The notes: generated by a model from the letters alone, not told the origin. DNA of 64,000 bases from Flavobacterium psychrotrophum (GCF_003403075.1 NZ_CP031557.1:4712001-4776000), one strand, 5' to 3'; positions 16,634-25,532 are shown, counted from the first letter of the stretch. Numbers and translations are program-made.

Positions 16634-19486
16634 ATGAAATTCAACGCAAAAAAAATTGCCATAACCTTCTTTAAGTGGACCGGTATTTTTATCGCGTTCA
16701 TTTTACTGATGCTCTTTCTTATACCGCTGCTTTTTCCGGGGAAGATTGAGTCTGAAGTAAAAAAACTGGCTAACGAGCGCCTCTCCGGAGAACTTAATTT
16801 TAAGAATACCAAGCTGTCGTTCTTTACGCACTTTCCGTCGCTTACGGTTTCGCTAGACGATATCTCGCTTACGGGGTCAGCACCTTTTGCAAACGATACA
16901 TTATTAAAAGCAGACCAGGTGGCATTTGGCATTAACCTGAAGCACCTTATTTTTGATAAAGAGGTAAAGGTAGATGAGCTGTATTTAAGCGAGGGGCTTA
17001 TAAATGTAAAGGTAAACCAAAAAGGACAGGCTAATTATAACGTATATATAAACCCCAATAAAGATAAAGACGAGCCTAAAAAGCCCGATGAGCCTGAAGA
17101 GGGTACGGCTATACAGCTGGACCGTATAGACCTGCGTAACTGCCATATGATCTATAACGACCATTCGGCAAAAATACTTATTGATGCCTATGGATTTAAT
17201 TACCTGGGCAAAGGCGGGTTGAGTAAAGATGTATTTGACCTTGAAACTAATGCCGATATTGATTCGCTCGATTTTTATTACGACCGTTTCCCATACCTAA
17301 AGCGTAAAGAGGTGCATGCCGATCTTGTAACCCGTGTTAATACCAATGCATTATCTTTTATCCTTGAAAAAAATGAGCTTCGTGTAAACGAGCTTCCGGT
17401 AGAGTTTACAGGGTTTTTTACCATATTTAAAGATGGTTATAACATAGGCATTGATGCCGCCAGTAAAAAGACTACGCTTAAGGATATTTTTAGCATACTG
17501 CCGCCATCTTACCTTTCGTGGATGGAAGATACCAGGATAAAAGGCCGTGCCGATTTGCTTTTTACCTTTAAGGGCAGGTACAACGCCTCTAAAGGCCAAA
17601 AGCCTACTATGGGTATTAACCTTAAGGTGCGCGATGGTTTTGTGCAAAACAATAAAGCTCCGGCAGCACTGGAAGATTTTCAGATGTATCTGGATGCTAA
17701 GTTGCCTGCATTAGATATGAACCGCCTGGCTGTAAACCTTAAGACGCTCGATTTTAAGGTAGGCGACAAGGGGTTTTTTAAAGCCAGCCTCAATACAAAC
17801 GGTTTTGATATTATGAAAGTAAAAGCCGATATAAAAGGTGCGCTTGATCTTGCCGATGTAGATGCCGCATTAGGCTTACCTAATATAGACCTTAAGGGTA
17901 TGCTGAAAACCGATATTGTAGCAAACGGTGTTTATGATGCTAAGAAGAAACTGTTTCCTAAAACAAAAGGCGATATCATATTGCGCAACGGTTGGCTTAA
18001 AACCAGTTTTTATCCAAATCCTATTAAGGATATTACTTTTGTAGCCAGCGTTACTAATGCCACCGGTACTTATGATGATCTTAAAGTGTCGGTTACACCT
18101 GCATCGTTTGTGTTTGAGGGTAATCCGGTTTATGTAAACGCTACTGTGAGTGATTTTAACGATATGTATTATAAAGCCCGTATTAAAGGCGAGCTCAATG
18201 TAGGGCGCATATACAAAGTGTTTGCACAAAAAGGACTGGATGTTACCGGATATGCCAAGGCCGACCTTCGCCTTAATGGCCGACAGAGCTATGCCACAAC
18301 AGGGCAATACAGCAAGCTGGACAATACCGGAACCATATTGCTTAAAAATATAAAGACGACCAGTGAGCTGTTCCCTAAAGCGTTCTTTATTAACGAAGGC
18401 CACTTTAGGTTTGAAAACGAAAAAATGTGGTTTGATAAGTTTAAGGCGCACTATGGCAAATCAGATTTTGCGCTCAACGGGCACCTGCTAAACACCATTA
18501 ATTATTTTTTAGAAAGTAACGGTACGCTACACGGCGAGTTTAACCTTAAGTCGGCACTGATAGATGTAGACGAGTTTATGGCGCTGAAAGAAGGCGAAAA
18601 CAAGGACAGAAAAACAGCTGTTGCGTATGCTAAAGAAGAAAATCCTAAAATGAGTGGGGTAGTGGTGTTGCCTACAAACCTTGATGTGTTTTTAATAGCC
18701 AATGCTAATAAAGTATCTTATAACGGGCTTGTACTGGATAACCTTATAGGCAAAGCCGGAATAAGCAAAGGGCAATTGTTCCTGGAAAATACGACTTTTA
18801 ATATAATAGGCTGCACGGTAGGTATTGATGCCAGGTATGATGATGAATCGCCGCTTACTGCAAATTTTGATGCACATTTTCGTGCGAAAGATTTTAGTGT
18901 GCAACGTGCTTATAAAGAAATACCTATGTTTCATGACATGGTAACTGCCGCAGAAAAAGCACAGGGCATCATTTCTATCGACTATAAAATTAAGGGCGAC
19001 CTTAATGGCAATATGGGGCCTATTTATGAATCGCTTGAAGGCGGAGGTACTGTATCGCTTCGTGATGTAAAGGTAAGCGGACTCAAAATGTTTGGCAGTA
19101 TTAGCAGCAAAACAGGGCAGGACGGCCTGGATAACCCGCATATGAAAGATATAGTGGTTAAAACTACCATTGATAACAACCTTGTGCGCATTGATGATTT
19201 TACGTTTAAAGTCGCCGGTTTCCGCCCTAGTATAAAAGGAACTACAAGTTTTGATGGGCTTTTAGATTTAAGAATACGCCTTGGGTTGCCTCCAGGGGGA
19301 ATAATAGGTATACCTATAGTAGTAGTGGGAACCCACAGCGACCCCAAGATAAAAGTATTTAGTAAAACAGGACAAAGAATTAATGGTTCTGTTTATAATG
19401 AAAAGACCAATACTGTTATAAAAGAAGAGAAAAAGGAAACACCTTTAGAAAAGAAAAAACGGGAACAGAAGGAGAAGAAAAATTAG
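16634..19486 (+). CDS. AsmA-family protein, 950 residues
   Basis: Inner-membrane-anchored AsmA-like protein (one N-terminal span, about 10-33) with a long beta-rich periplasmic part. AsmA/TamB/YhdP relatives are thought to form hydrophobic grooves that carry phospholipid to the outer membrane. Typical N-terminal features are FFKWTGIFIAF, LFPGKIESEVKKLANERL and NTKLSFFTHFPSLTVSLDDISL; the AsmA C-terminal region includes GGGTVSLRDVKVSGLKMF and later GIIGIPIVVVGTHSDPKIKVF. The last 25 residues are highly charged (LEKKKREQKEKKN). A second, similar protein is at 46765-49464 and a related shorter one at 42317-43876. Single-gene unit followed by a hairpin repeat. Confidence 0.88.
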   Translation: MKFNAKKIAITFFKWTGIFIAFILLMLFLIPLLFPGKIESEVKKLANERLSGELNFKNTKLSFFTHFPSLTVSLDDISLTGSAPFANDTLLKADQVAFGINLKHLIFDKEVKVDELYLSEGLINVKVNQKGQANYNVYINPNKDKDEPKKPDEPEEGTAIQLDRIDLRNCHMIYNDHSAKILIDAYGFNYLGKGGLSKDVFDLETNADIDSLDFYYDRFPYLKRKEVHADLVTRVNTNALSFILEKNELRVNELPVEFTGFFTIFKDGYNIGIDAASKKTTLKDIFSILPPSYLSWMEDTRIKGRADLLFTFKGRYNASKGQKPTMGINLKVRDGFVQNNKAPAALEDFQMYLDAKLPALDMNRLAVNLKTLDFKVGDKGFFKASLNTNGFDIMKVKADIKGALDLADVDAALGLPNIDLKGMLKTDIVANGVYDAKKKLFPKTKGDIILRNGWLKTSFYPNPIKDITFVASVTNATGTYDDLKVSVTPASFVFEGNPVYVNATVSDFNDMYYKARIKGELNVGRIYKVFAQKGLDVTGYAKADLRLNGRQSYATTGQYSKLDNTGTILLKNIKTTSELFPKAFFINEGHFRFENEKMWFDKFKAHYGKSDFALNGHLLNTINYFLESNGTLHGEFNLKSALIDVDEFMALKEGENKDRKTAVAYAKEENPKMSGVVVLPTNLDVFLIANANKVSYNGLVLDNLIGKAGISKGQLFLENTTFNIIGCTVGIDARYDDESPLTANFDAHFRAKDFSVQRAYKEIPMFHDMVTAAEKAQGIISIDYKIKGDLNGNMGPIYESLEGGGTVSLRDVKVSGLKMFGSISSKTGQDGLDNPHMKDIVVKTTIDNNLVRIDDFTFKVAGFRPSIKGTTSFDGLLDLRIRLGLPPGGIIGIPIVVVGTHSDPKIKVFSKTGQRINGSVYNEKTNTVIKEEKKETPLEKKKREQKEKKN

Positions 19487-19550
19487 TGTTCAGTATTCAG
19501 TTAGCAGTTGATGCTGTGTACTGAACACTGAACACTGAACACTGAACACA
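19487..19550. repeat. Hairpin and 7-mer tandem repeat behind the AsmA gene
   Basis: Directly after the stop codon TGTTCAGTATTCAGT (19487-19501) pairs with ACTGAACACTGAACA (19520-19534), 14 of 15. The right arm is part of four tandem copies of CTGAACA (19521-19548). It could end transcription, although no T run follows; such CTGAACA arrays look like dispersed intergenic repeats. Confidence 0.6.
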
Positions 19551-19569
19551 ATGTACTTACTACTCTAAC

Positions 19570-20010
19570 TTACACACCCGGTACAGGCATTTCTGTGCTT
19601 ATGGCAATGCGGTTCCATGCGTTTATGGTTACAGCTGCCATAATAATGTTGGCTATGTATTCTTCAGTAAAATACTCTAATGCCTTTTTGTAGGTCGTTT
19701 CGGTAAGCCCCTGGTTGTGTATCAGTGCAATCTCTTCGGCTATTGCTAAAACTACTTTTTCTTCTTCAGTAAAAAGCCCTGATTCTTTCCATGCGTTTAG
19801 TAAAAAGATACGCTGTGCAGTCTCTCCATATTTAAGGGCGTCTTTAGTGTGCATGTCTAAACAAAAGGCACAGCCGTTTATTTGAGATGTTCTTATTTTA
19901 AGGAGTTCTTTGTGTGTTTTAGACAATCCGCTCTCTACAGTTACAGATAATGCGTACATGGCTTTCCATGCGTTTGGTGTGGTTTCTGCGATTTTAACTC
20001 TTGTGCTCAT
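19570..20010 (-). CDS. Carboxymuconolactone decarboxylase-family (AhpD-like) protein
   Basis: 146-residue all-helical protein of the CMD/AhpD family. The CxxC-H redox motif is present in NGCAFCLDMHTKDALKYGE (Cys47, Cys50, His54), the active-site pattern of alkylhydroperoxidase-like members, so a peroxidase or thiol-redox role is more likely than a true decarboxylase. Later helices match the family (LFTEEEKVVLAIAEEIALI and ANIIMAAVTINAWNRI). Its start overlaps the end of the DoxX-like gene by 17 bases, so the two are translated together. The Crp-like gene just upstream on the same strand is its likely regulator. Confidence 0.93.
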   Translation of the reverse strand: MSTRVKIAETTPNAWKAMYALSVTVESGLSKTHKELLKIRTSQINGCAFCLDMHTKDALKYGETAQRIFLLNAWKESGLFTEEEKVVLAIAEEIALIHNQGLTETTYKKALEYFTEEYIANIIMAAVTINAWNRIAISTEMPVPGV

Positions 20011-20440
20011 GATGTTGATTTTTAAATAAATTATCTATTGAAAAGAAATTGTTGTTTACTGTTGAAAGAAGAAACCCTGCTGCACTTCCTACCCATACCG
20101 AATAATCAAGTGTGGCTTTAATACCTACAGAAAGTGCCATTGAGATTGCAAAACCCAGCAGGAGAAATCCGGTACCGGTGGCTGTAAAACGTGTTTTATA
20201 GCCAGCTATTAATAAAGTGCCAAAAGCAATTTCTAACAGCGTTGCAGTAACTGCCGCAGTTTGGGTTAAAGCATCAGGAAGGTAAAAAGTAAGGGTATGT
20301 GTGTAAGCAACAAAGTTTTGCCAGTTACCCCAGTTGGCATTGCTACCCCAAAAACCAAAGCGGTCTGCTACGGCAGATAGCAGGGAGGTGCCCAGCGCGA
20401 TGCGTAAAAATAGTGGGATATATTGATGTAGTGTTGTCAT
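19994..20440 (-). CDS. DoxX-like membrane protein
   Basis: 148 residues with four hydrophobic segments (8-26, 50-75, 80-103 and 108-127), the layout of DoxX/SURF4-type proteins. The first helix IPLFLRIALGTSLLSAVADRFG and the segment ALTQTAAVTATLLEIAFGTLLIAGYKTR match the family pattern. DoxX proteins are linked to quinone or thiol redox in the membrane, and the overlapping AhpD-like gene fits such a role. The short tail NQHHEHKS is His-rich. The gene starts 67 bases after the Crp-like gene; whether it has its own promoter is not clear. Confidence 0.88.
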   Translation of the reverse strand: MTTLHQYIPLFLRIALGTSLLSAVADRFGFWGSNANWGNWQNFVAYTHTLTFYLPDALTQTAAVTATLLEIAFGTLLIAGYKTRFTATGTGFLLLGFAISMALSVGIKATLDYSVWVGSAAGFLLSTVNNNFFSIDNLFKNQHHEHKS

Positions 20441-20507
20441 CTTATTGCCTGTTTTTTAATTACATGACAAAGTTCGGCAACAAGAAAGCTAAAAAACTTA
20501 AACTGGT

Positions 20508-21083
20508 TTAAGAAAGCATTTTTCGGCGCAATTCACTTAAATATTCCGGCGTAAAGCCAAGGAAAGAAGCAATAAGGTATTGGGGGATACGCTGGATGAA
20601 GTACGGATGCTTTTTACAAAAATGCAGGTACAATTCTTCTCTTGTGTAATCGTACAGGTATTTTATACGCATTTGCGATGCAGCGTAGGCACGCTGGTAC
20701 ACAAACCTAAAGTAACGTTCCATTTTTGGGTGCATAGTCAGTAATTCTTCCTGTGCAGCATGGCTTATCATCAAAATCTCAGAGCGTTCTACCGCCTGTA
20801 TGCTAAACTCGCTTTGCAGCAGGTGTTCATAAGCTATATTATCGGTAATCCACCAGGTTTCAATAGCAAACTCAGTTGTGTGTTCCACACCTTTATCATT
20901 TATAAAAAACTTACGCAGGCAGCCTTCAAGCACAAAGTAATGATAATTGCATATCTGTCCTTTCTCCATTATGGTCTCTTTCTTTTTAAGATGGGCCTGA
21001 GTAAAGTAGGGCAGTACCTCCTGGAATTCTTCATCGCTAATTTCTATAAATTTCTCGAGGTGCTTTTTAAAAATGTGAGACAT
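20508..21083 (-). CDS. Crp/Fnr-family transcription regulator
   Basis: 191-residue regulator. Residues about 15-115 form a cyclic-nucleotide-binding-like beta-barrel (KKKETIMEKGQICNYHYFVLEGCLRKFF), a linker helix follows, and the C-terminal HTH is RIPQYLIASFLGFTPEYLSELRRK. The barrel lacks the Arg/Ser phosphate-binding cassette of CRP, so the ligand is probably not cAMP. The frame extends 31 codons upstream to 21176, but that part would cross an intergenic hairpin; MSHIFKKH at 21083 is the natural start. It precedes the DoxX and AhpD-like genes on the same strand, a pairing often seen in Bacteroidota. Confidence 0.9.
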   Translation of the reverse strand: MSHIFKKHLEKFIEISDEEFQEVLPYFTQAHLKKKETIMEKGQICNYHYFVLEGCLRKFFINDKGVEHTTEFAIETWWITDNIAYEHLLQSEFSIQAVERSEILMISHAAQEELLTMHPKMERYFRFVYQRAYAASQMRIKYLYDYTREELYLHFCKKHPYFIQRIPQYLIASFLGFTPEYLSELRRKMLS

Positions 21084-21116
21084 GGTTGGGTATTGGATAG
21101 TTGTGAGAATTAAAAA

Positions 21117-21175
21117 TGCCACAAATTTTACTAATTTACACAAATTAAATTGTGCGGTAAGTAAAATTTGTGGCA
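21117..21175 (-). terminator. Large intergenic palindrome, probable terminator of the NifU-like gene
   Basis: Perfect 15-base arms TGCCACAAATTTTAC (21117-21131) and GTAAAATTTGTGGCA (21161-21175), with a second stem CACAA/TTGTG inside the loop. On the minus strand it lies 18 bases after the NifU-like stop and is followed by TTTTTAATT, so it can act as a terminator. Its sequence resembles dispersed TGCCAC(A/G)AATTT palindromes I associate with flavobacterial genomes. Confidence 0.65.
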
Positions 21176-21193
21176 AAGTAAAGTGGGTAGTGT

Positions 21194-22093
21194 TTAAGCG
21201 TTTATAGCTTCTACCTTAATATCATTGTCATTAAGCATATCTTTAAGCATATTCTCTATACCGCTCTTTAAGGTAAATGTACTGCTTGGGCAGCCACTGC
21301 ACGCGCCCTGTAGTATAACCTTAACGCGCTTATCAGCCTCGTCATAACTTTCAAAGGCAATATTACCGCCATCGCCCTGTACGGCAGGCTTAACATACTC
21401 CTCTAAGATGTTAATGATGCGTTGCGATGTAGTATCCAGGCTATCAAAATAAGCTTCATCCTGCTTTTCGGCTTGTGGAGTTGCTTTTATAAGGCTCTCG
21501 TCTACTACCGTATTTCCTTCCTCAATAAACTTACGGATAAACTCACGCAGTTCCATAGTAATGTCCTGCCACTCTGCCATTGCATATTTAGTAACAGAGA
21601 TATAGTTCTCGTCAATAAAAATCTCCTTAATAAAAGGCGATTTAAAAAGCTCGCGCGCTAGCGGAGAAGCCTCTGTCTCGTCAATGTTCTTAAACTCGGC
21701 CATGCTTTTTGTAAGGTTCTTGTTGCTTACAAACTTCATTACCGATGGGTTTGGGGTACTTTCTGCATAAATGGTAACGGGCACCTTCTTTTTAACATCG
21801 GTAGTTTCATTTAGAATGATGCCACCTTTGTTTACAAAGTCTTCAATTTGCTCTGCTACCTGCTCTTGTACATCTTCCCACTCTGCTATAGAGTATTTTT
21901 CAACAGCTACAAAATTGCCTGATATATATACGGTTTTTACAAACGGCAGGTAAAACAGTTGCTTGGCAAGCGGGCTTGTCGCAGTGTCATCTATATTTTT
22001 ATATTCATAATTGCCTGTCTTGGCAATAAACTCGCTAAATTCAAATTTTATAATAGCGGCGTTTTGTGTCGGCCTGATGGTTACTTTTTCCAT
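21194..22093 (-). CDS. NifU-like Fe-S scaffold protein with doubled Nfu N-terminal domain
   Basis: 299-residue Fe-S cluster carrier or scaffold. Three domains are visible: an Nfu_N domain (about 3-93), a second Nfu_N domain (about 105-195; both contain ATSPLA or EASPLARELF followed by KTVYISGNFVAVEKYSIAEW or its counterpart), and a C-terminal NifU domain with GACSGCPSS (Cys265, Cys268), the CxxC that bridges an Fe-S cluster. Duplicated Nfu_N is usual in this bacterial group. The Cys pair implies a dimeric cluster site. A -7-like TAATTTTG is at 22111-22118 on the minus strand. Confidence 0.93.
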   Translation of the reverse strand: MEKVTIRPTQNAAIIKFEFSEFIAKTGNYEYKNIDDTATSPLAKQLFYLPFVKTVYISGNFVAVEKYSIAEWEDVQEQVAEQIEDFVNKGGIILNETTDVKKKVPVTIYAESTPNPSVMKFVSNKNLTKSMAEFKNIDETEASPLARELFKSPFIKEIFIDENYISVTKYAMAEWQDITMELREFIRKFIEEGNTVVDESLIKATPQAEKQDEAYFDSLDTTSQRIINILEEYVKPAVQGDGGNIAFESYDEADKRVKVILQGACSGCPSSTFTLKSGIENMLKDMLNDNDIKVEAINA

Positions 22094-22566
22094 GTGTATT
22101 AAAATTTAGGCAAAATTACGACAAAAAATGATACTCTGCGGGTTACTTACCTATAGTATTGCGGGCTGTAATTTTAAGAAAACATTTGCAAAAAATGTTA
22201 AAATGGTTTTGTATGAGATTGTGCTGTAAAATATTAACAATAAAATGACATAAAATAAGTTATTGATAATACACTTTGATGATTGTTTATTGAGGTATTT
22301 CGCTAATTTTGCTGTCAATTTTGTGAGGATTAGTTAAAATAGATGCGTTATTGTAAAAACGGTGGTGCATATGCCATCATTTTTTCTAATAATATTTGGA
22401 TATGGTAACCAACCTAACACAAAAATTTATATATTTGACCGCTATGGAAAATTACTGTAAAGTAAGCATGAAACGGAGGATAGCACCTGTAGTTATAATG
22501 TACTTATTTAACATTAATCGCCACACGGTCTAACTAATTAAAGAGCTCAATATCATTAAACGATCA
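22094..22566. other. 473-bp intergenic region with promoters on both sides
   Basis: AT-rich, divergent gap. It holds the -7 element of the NifU-like gene (22111-22118, minus strand) and, for the plus strand, TTG-N18-TAATTTTG (22283-22311) and another TATATTTG (22430-22437). A 29-codon frame at 22444-22533 starts at an ATG just after the latter but is too short to call. Otherwise I see no gene. Confidence 0.6.
22283..22311 (+). promoter_or_regulatory. Bacteroidota-type promoter upstream of the PorP/SprF-like gene
   Basis: TTG (22283-22285), 18-base spacer, TAATTTTG (22304-22311). If used it gives a leader of about 260 bases. A second -7-like TATATTTG lies at 22430-22437. Confidence 0.5.
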
Positions 22567-22575
22567 ATGGTCAAC

Positions 22576-23577
22576 ATGAATTTTAAAAAGGTTTATCTTA
22601 TTTTTGGATTATTTTTAGCCCAAATGTCTTTCGCTCAGGAAGGTGTTGCGGTATATTCAGATTACCTGTCTGATAACTATTACCTAATACACCCGTCTAT
22701 GGCAGGTGCCGCAAATTGTGCTAAGATTAGGGCTACCGCACGCCAGCAATGGTTTGGTCAGGATGATGCTCCACAACTTCAGACCATTAGCTTTAACACG
22801 GCTGTAGGAGAAAATTCTGGTGTGGGTGCTATAGTATTTAATGATAAGAACGGTTACCATTCTCAAACAGGAGCCAAACTTACCTATGCCCACCATATTA
22901 AATTTTCAAGAAGCGATTACGATTTAAATATGCTATCATTTGGTATGAGCGCAGGTCTTGTACAAAGCCGTCTTGATGAAACAGAATTCGATCCTGGATT
23001 TGACCCTATTATTGATGGTGGCATGAAACAAAAAGATTCTTATTTTAACGTAGATATAGGTGCATCATACCACTACCTTGATTTTTATGCACACTTTACT
23101 GCTAAGAACGTTATTAAAAGTAAAAGAAACCTTTATACAGATATAGAAAGTTCAAACCTTACTTCTTACCTGTTGACGGCAGGCTATGTATTTGGTCTTA
23201 ATGATGATGTTTGGTCTCTTGAGCCGTCATTAATGTTCCAAAGCGTTAGTGAAACTAAAGAAAAAACAATCGATGTTAACCTTAAAGCATACCGTGAGTT
23301 AGATTTTGGTCGTGTTTGGGGTGGTCTTTCTTACAGAAGAAGCCTGGATGGTGCACAGTACCAGCTTACACCGGGATCTAGCGTTCAGGAACAATATATG
23401 CAATATATTACGCCAATTATTGGTGTAAACTATAAGAGCTTTATGTTCTCTTATACCTATTCTTATCTTACAGGAGATGTTAAGTTTGATAATAGTGGTT
23501 TCCACCAAATTACTATTGGTCTTAACCTTAACTGTAAACGCGATCGTTATGATTGCCACTGTCCTGCAGTTAATTAA
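22576..23577 (+). CDS. PorP/SprF-family type IX secretion-associated outer-membrane protein
   Basis: Outer-membrane barrel of the PorP/SprF family, which in gliding flavobacteria attaches or exports partner surface proteins through the type IX secretion system. The signal peptide ends near MSFAQEG; the mature start VYSDYLSDNYYLIHPSMAGA and ARQQWFGQDDAPQLQTISF is the family hallmark (NPSxAG and RxQW motifs). The C-terminus has barrel strands and unusual Cys residues (LNCKRDRYDCHC). MNFKK at 22576 is preferred over the ATG three codons earlier. Family members usually sit next to a giant secreted adhesin gene; none is present here. A terminator follows. Confidence 0.92.
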   Translation: MNFKKVYLIFGLFLAQMSFAQEGVAVYSDYLSDNYYLIHPSMAGAANCAKIRATARQQWFGQDDAPQLQTISFNTAVGENSGVGAIVFNDKNGYHSQTGAKLTYAHHIKFSRSDYDLNMLSFGMSAGLVQSRLDETEFDPGFDPIIDGGMKQKDSYFNVDIGASYHYLDFYAHFTAKNVIKSKRNLYTDIESSNLTSYLLTAGYVFGLNDDVWSLEPSLMFQSVSETKEKTIDVNLKAYRELDFGRVWGGLSYRRSLDGAQYQLTPGSSVQEQYMQYITPIIGVNYKSFMFSYTYSYLTGDVKFDNSGFHQITIGLNLNCKRDRYDCHCPAVN

Positions 23578-23600
23578 TTATAAAGTAATATTTTTAATTC

Positions 23601-23639
23601 CGTCCCGATATATGTATTTATTTCGGGACGTTTTTTTTT
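23601..23639 (+). terminator. Rho-independent terminator
   Basis: Stem CGTCCCGA / TCGGGACG (23601-23608 and 23623-23630) then a run of nine T; ends the PorP/SprF-like gene. Confidence 0.88.
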
Positions 23640-23645
23640 ACAACT

Positions 23646-24161
23646 ATGGCACTAATTAAAGAAGTTAGGGGTAAATATCCCCGAATACCCGATGATTGTT
23701 ATATAGCAGAAAATGCTACCATTATAGGAGATGTAACGTTAGGGGCAGAGAATAGTATATGGTTTAATGCAGTTGTGCGCGGTGATGTGCATTATATTAA
23801 GACCGGTAACAAAGTAAATATACAAGATGGCGCAGTAATACACTGTACGTATCAAAAACATCCTACCCAGATAGGTAATAACGTTTCTATAGGGCACAAT
23901 GCCATAGTGCATGGCTGTACCATTCATGATAATGTGCTTGTGGGTATGGGGGCAATTATTATGGATAACTGCGTAATAGAGAGTAACTGTATTATTGCTG
24001 CGGGTGCTGTAGTTACCCAAAACACACGTGTAGAAAGCGGTACCATATATGCCGGTGTACCTGCAAAAAAAGTAAAGGATATTAATGCCTCAGATTTTGC
24101 CGGAGAAATAGAGCGTATATCAAACAATTATGTAATGTATTCTTCCTGGCTAAAGGAGTAG
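23646..24161 (+). CDS. Gamma carbonic anhydrase-like hexapeptide protein
   Basis: 171-residue left-handed beta-helix built of hexapeptide repeats (IIGDVTLGAENSIWFNAVVRGD, then INIQ-like turns) ending in a C-terminal helix (FAGEIERISNNYVMYSSWLKE). Three His placed as zinc ligands are visible: His66 in AVIHC, and His84 and His89 in IGHNAIVHG. Members of this YrdA/PaaY group are trimeric; some hydrate CO2, others hydrolyse thioesters, so activity is not certain. It begins only 7 bases after the terminator T run of the preceding gene and converges with murI, with 9 bases between stops. Confidence 0.93.
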   Translation: MALIKEVRGKYPRIPDDCYIAENATIIGDVTLGAENSIWFNAVVRGDVHYIKTGNKVNIQDGAVIHCTYQKHPTQIGNNVSIGHNAIVHGCTIHDNVLVGMGAIIMDNCVIESNCIIAAGAVVTQNTRVESGTIYAGVPAKKVKDINASDFAGEIERISNNYVMYSSWLKE

Positions 24162-24170
24162 GGCCATATT

Positions 24171-24950
24171 TTAAAAATCACGCTCTGCCACAGGATAATT
24201 ACTTACTATAGACTGAAGTACTTCAGGATTAAAGTTTGTGTAAAAAGCCTGTGTGCTTTCATGGGGCAAAGTATTAAGAAGGTTGTGCTGTTTAAGTACA
24301 GCCTTTGTTCGTTTTGCAACGGCAGCGCCAGAGTCGACAATAGCGACTGTTTCAGGTAATATCTTTTTAATCTGCGGTACAAGGTAGGGGTAGTGGCTAC
24401 AGCCCAATACAAGGTAGTCTATGTTAGCATCAATCATAGGTTGCAGGTATTCTTTAAGCAACTCCATAACTTCCGGAGAGTTTAGTTTACCATTTTCAAT
24501 GAGCGATACAAGGTTGTAGCCCACTTGTTCTATCACATTTACATCTGTAAATCCGGCTACGGTTTTATTAAATAGCTCGCTGCTAAGCGTGCCTTTAGTA
24601 GCTAGTATGCCAATGGCGTTTGTTTTAGTATGTATGGCTGCAGGCTTAATAGCCGGTTCTATGCCTATAAATGGTATGTTGTATGCTTTGCGAAGTTCTG
24701 TTATGGCATTTGTTGTGGCGGTATTACAGGCTACTACAACCATTTTTGCCCCTTGTTCCAGGAGGTAATCTGTATTTTTAAAGCTAAGTTCTACAATCTC
24801 TTCTTTAGAGCGTTGACCATAAGGGGCATTCCTGCTGTCTGCAAGGTATATGGTATCTTCATTAGGCAGTAGGCTATGAATTTCTTTCCAGATTGATGTG
24901 CCACCTATGCCGGAATCGAACAAACCAATGGGTTGAAGGCTTTTTTCCAT
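24171..24950 (-). CDS. murI: Glutamate racemase
   Basis: Makes D-glutamate for peptidoglycan. All family marks are present in 259 residues: IGLFDSGIGGTSIW (substrate loop), YLADSRNAPYG, VVACNTATTNA with catalytic Cys75 and LGCSHYPYL with catalytic Cys184. The gene is the last of a minus-strand cell-envelope block (uppS, bamA, two ompH genes). It is, however, separated from the ompH genes by a terminator at 24963-24994, and a -7-like TATATTTG is found immediately before its start (24955-24962), so it is probably expressed separately with a very short leader. Confidence 0.96.
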   Translation of the reverse strand: MEKSLQPIGLFDSGIGGTSIWKEIHSLLPNEDTIYLADSRNAPYGQRSKEEIVELSFKNTDYLLEQGAKMVVVACNTATTNAITELRKAYNIPFIGIEPAIKPAAIHTKTNAIGILATKGTLSSELFNKTVAGFTDVNVIEQVGYNLVSLIENGKLNSPEVMELLKEYLQPMIDANIDYLVLGCSHYPYLVPQIKKILPETVAIVDSGAAVAKRTKAVLKQHNLLNTLPHESTQAFYTNFNPEVLQSIVSNYPVAERDF

Positions 24951-24962
24951 AACACAAATATA

Positions 24963-24994
24963 AAAAAAAACGGCCCATAAAAATGAGCCGTTTT
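24963..24994 (-). terminator. Rho-independent terminator after ompH
   Basis: Stem AAAACGGC / GCCGTTTT (24967-24974 and 24987-24994), extendable by CAT/ATG; on the minus strand a T run follows. Ends the bamA-ompH-ompH unit. Confidence 0.8.
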
Positions 24995-25019
24995 GTATGA
25001 TGTGTTACTAAGGTAATTC

Positions 25020-25532
25020 TTAGAAACCAAGTTCTTTTTTAACATCAGCAAGAAGGTCTGGTCCATCAGCAACAAGAAGGCCACTGCCTGTTGTAGCATC
25101 AAGTACATACTGGAAACCTTTAGCTTTAGCTACTTTTTGTATTGCTGCTTTAGCTTTTTCAAGAATTGGTTTGTAGATGGCTTCTTGTTTATCCTGAAGC
25201 TCTTTAGAAGCATTTTTTTGATATTCCTGGATTCTACCTTGCATATCCTGAACTTCTTTGCTACGCGTTTCGTTTACTGCATCTGTAACAGTTGAAGCTT
25301 CTTTTTCATACTGGCCTACTTTTTTCCTGAATTCCTCAACCATGGTATTGTATTGAGTATCGTAAGTTTTAGTAAGTTTTTCAAGCTGTGCATTTGCGGC
25401 TTTCATTTCAGGAGAAGCAGTCATTAGTTCACTTACATTAATGTGCGCTACTTTTGCCTGTGCAGAAGCAGCCTGGCTAAATCCTACGAAAAGTATTGCA
25501 GCGATTAACAAAGATTTCAATTGTTTCATCAT
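25020..25532 (-). CDS. OmpH/Skp-family periplasmic chaperone (second copy)
   Basis: 170 residues: signal peptide ending SQAASAQA, a short strand AKVAHINVSELMTASPEMKAA, then a long coiled-coil helix pair (about 45-135, rich in Lys, Glu and Gln) and the closing strands GFQYVLDATTGSGLLVADGPDL. This is the jellyfish-like Skp architecture that holds unfolded outer-membrane proteins in the periplasm. It follows a longer OmpH-like gene by 40 bases and bamA upstream, so chaperones and the insertase are made together. Codons are unusually rich in preferred T-ending forms, which suggests high expression. Confidence 0.94.
   Translation of the reverse strand: MMKQLKSLLIAAILFVGFSQAASAQAKVAHINVSELMTASPEMKAANAQLEKLTKTYDTQYNTMVEEFRKKVGQYEKEASTVTDAVNETRSKEVQDMQGRIQEYQKNASKELQDKQEAIYKPILEKAKAAIQKVAKAKGFQYVLDATTGSGLLVADGPDLLADVKKELGF

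Noticed and set aside
22444..22533. 29-codon frame in the leader of the PorP/SprF-like gene, starting just after TATATTTG
   Set aside because: Too short, mixed composition and no sign of a leader-peptide pattern; kept only as part of the intergenic description.
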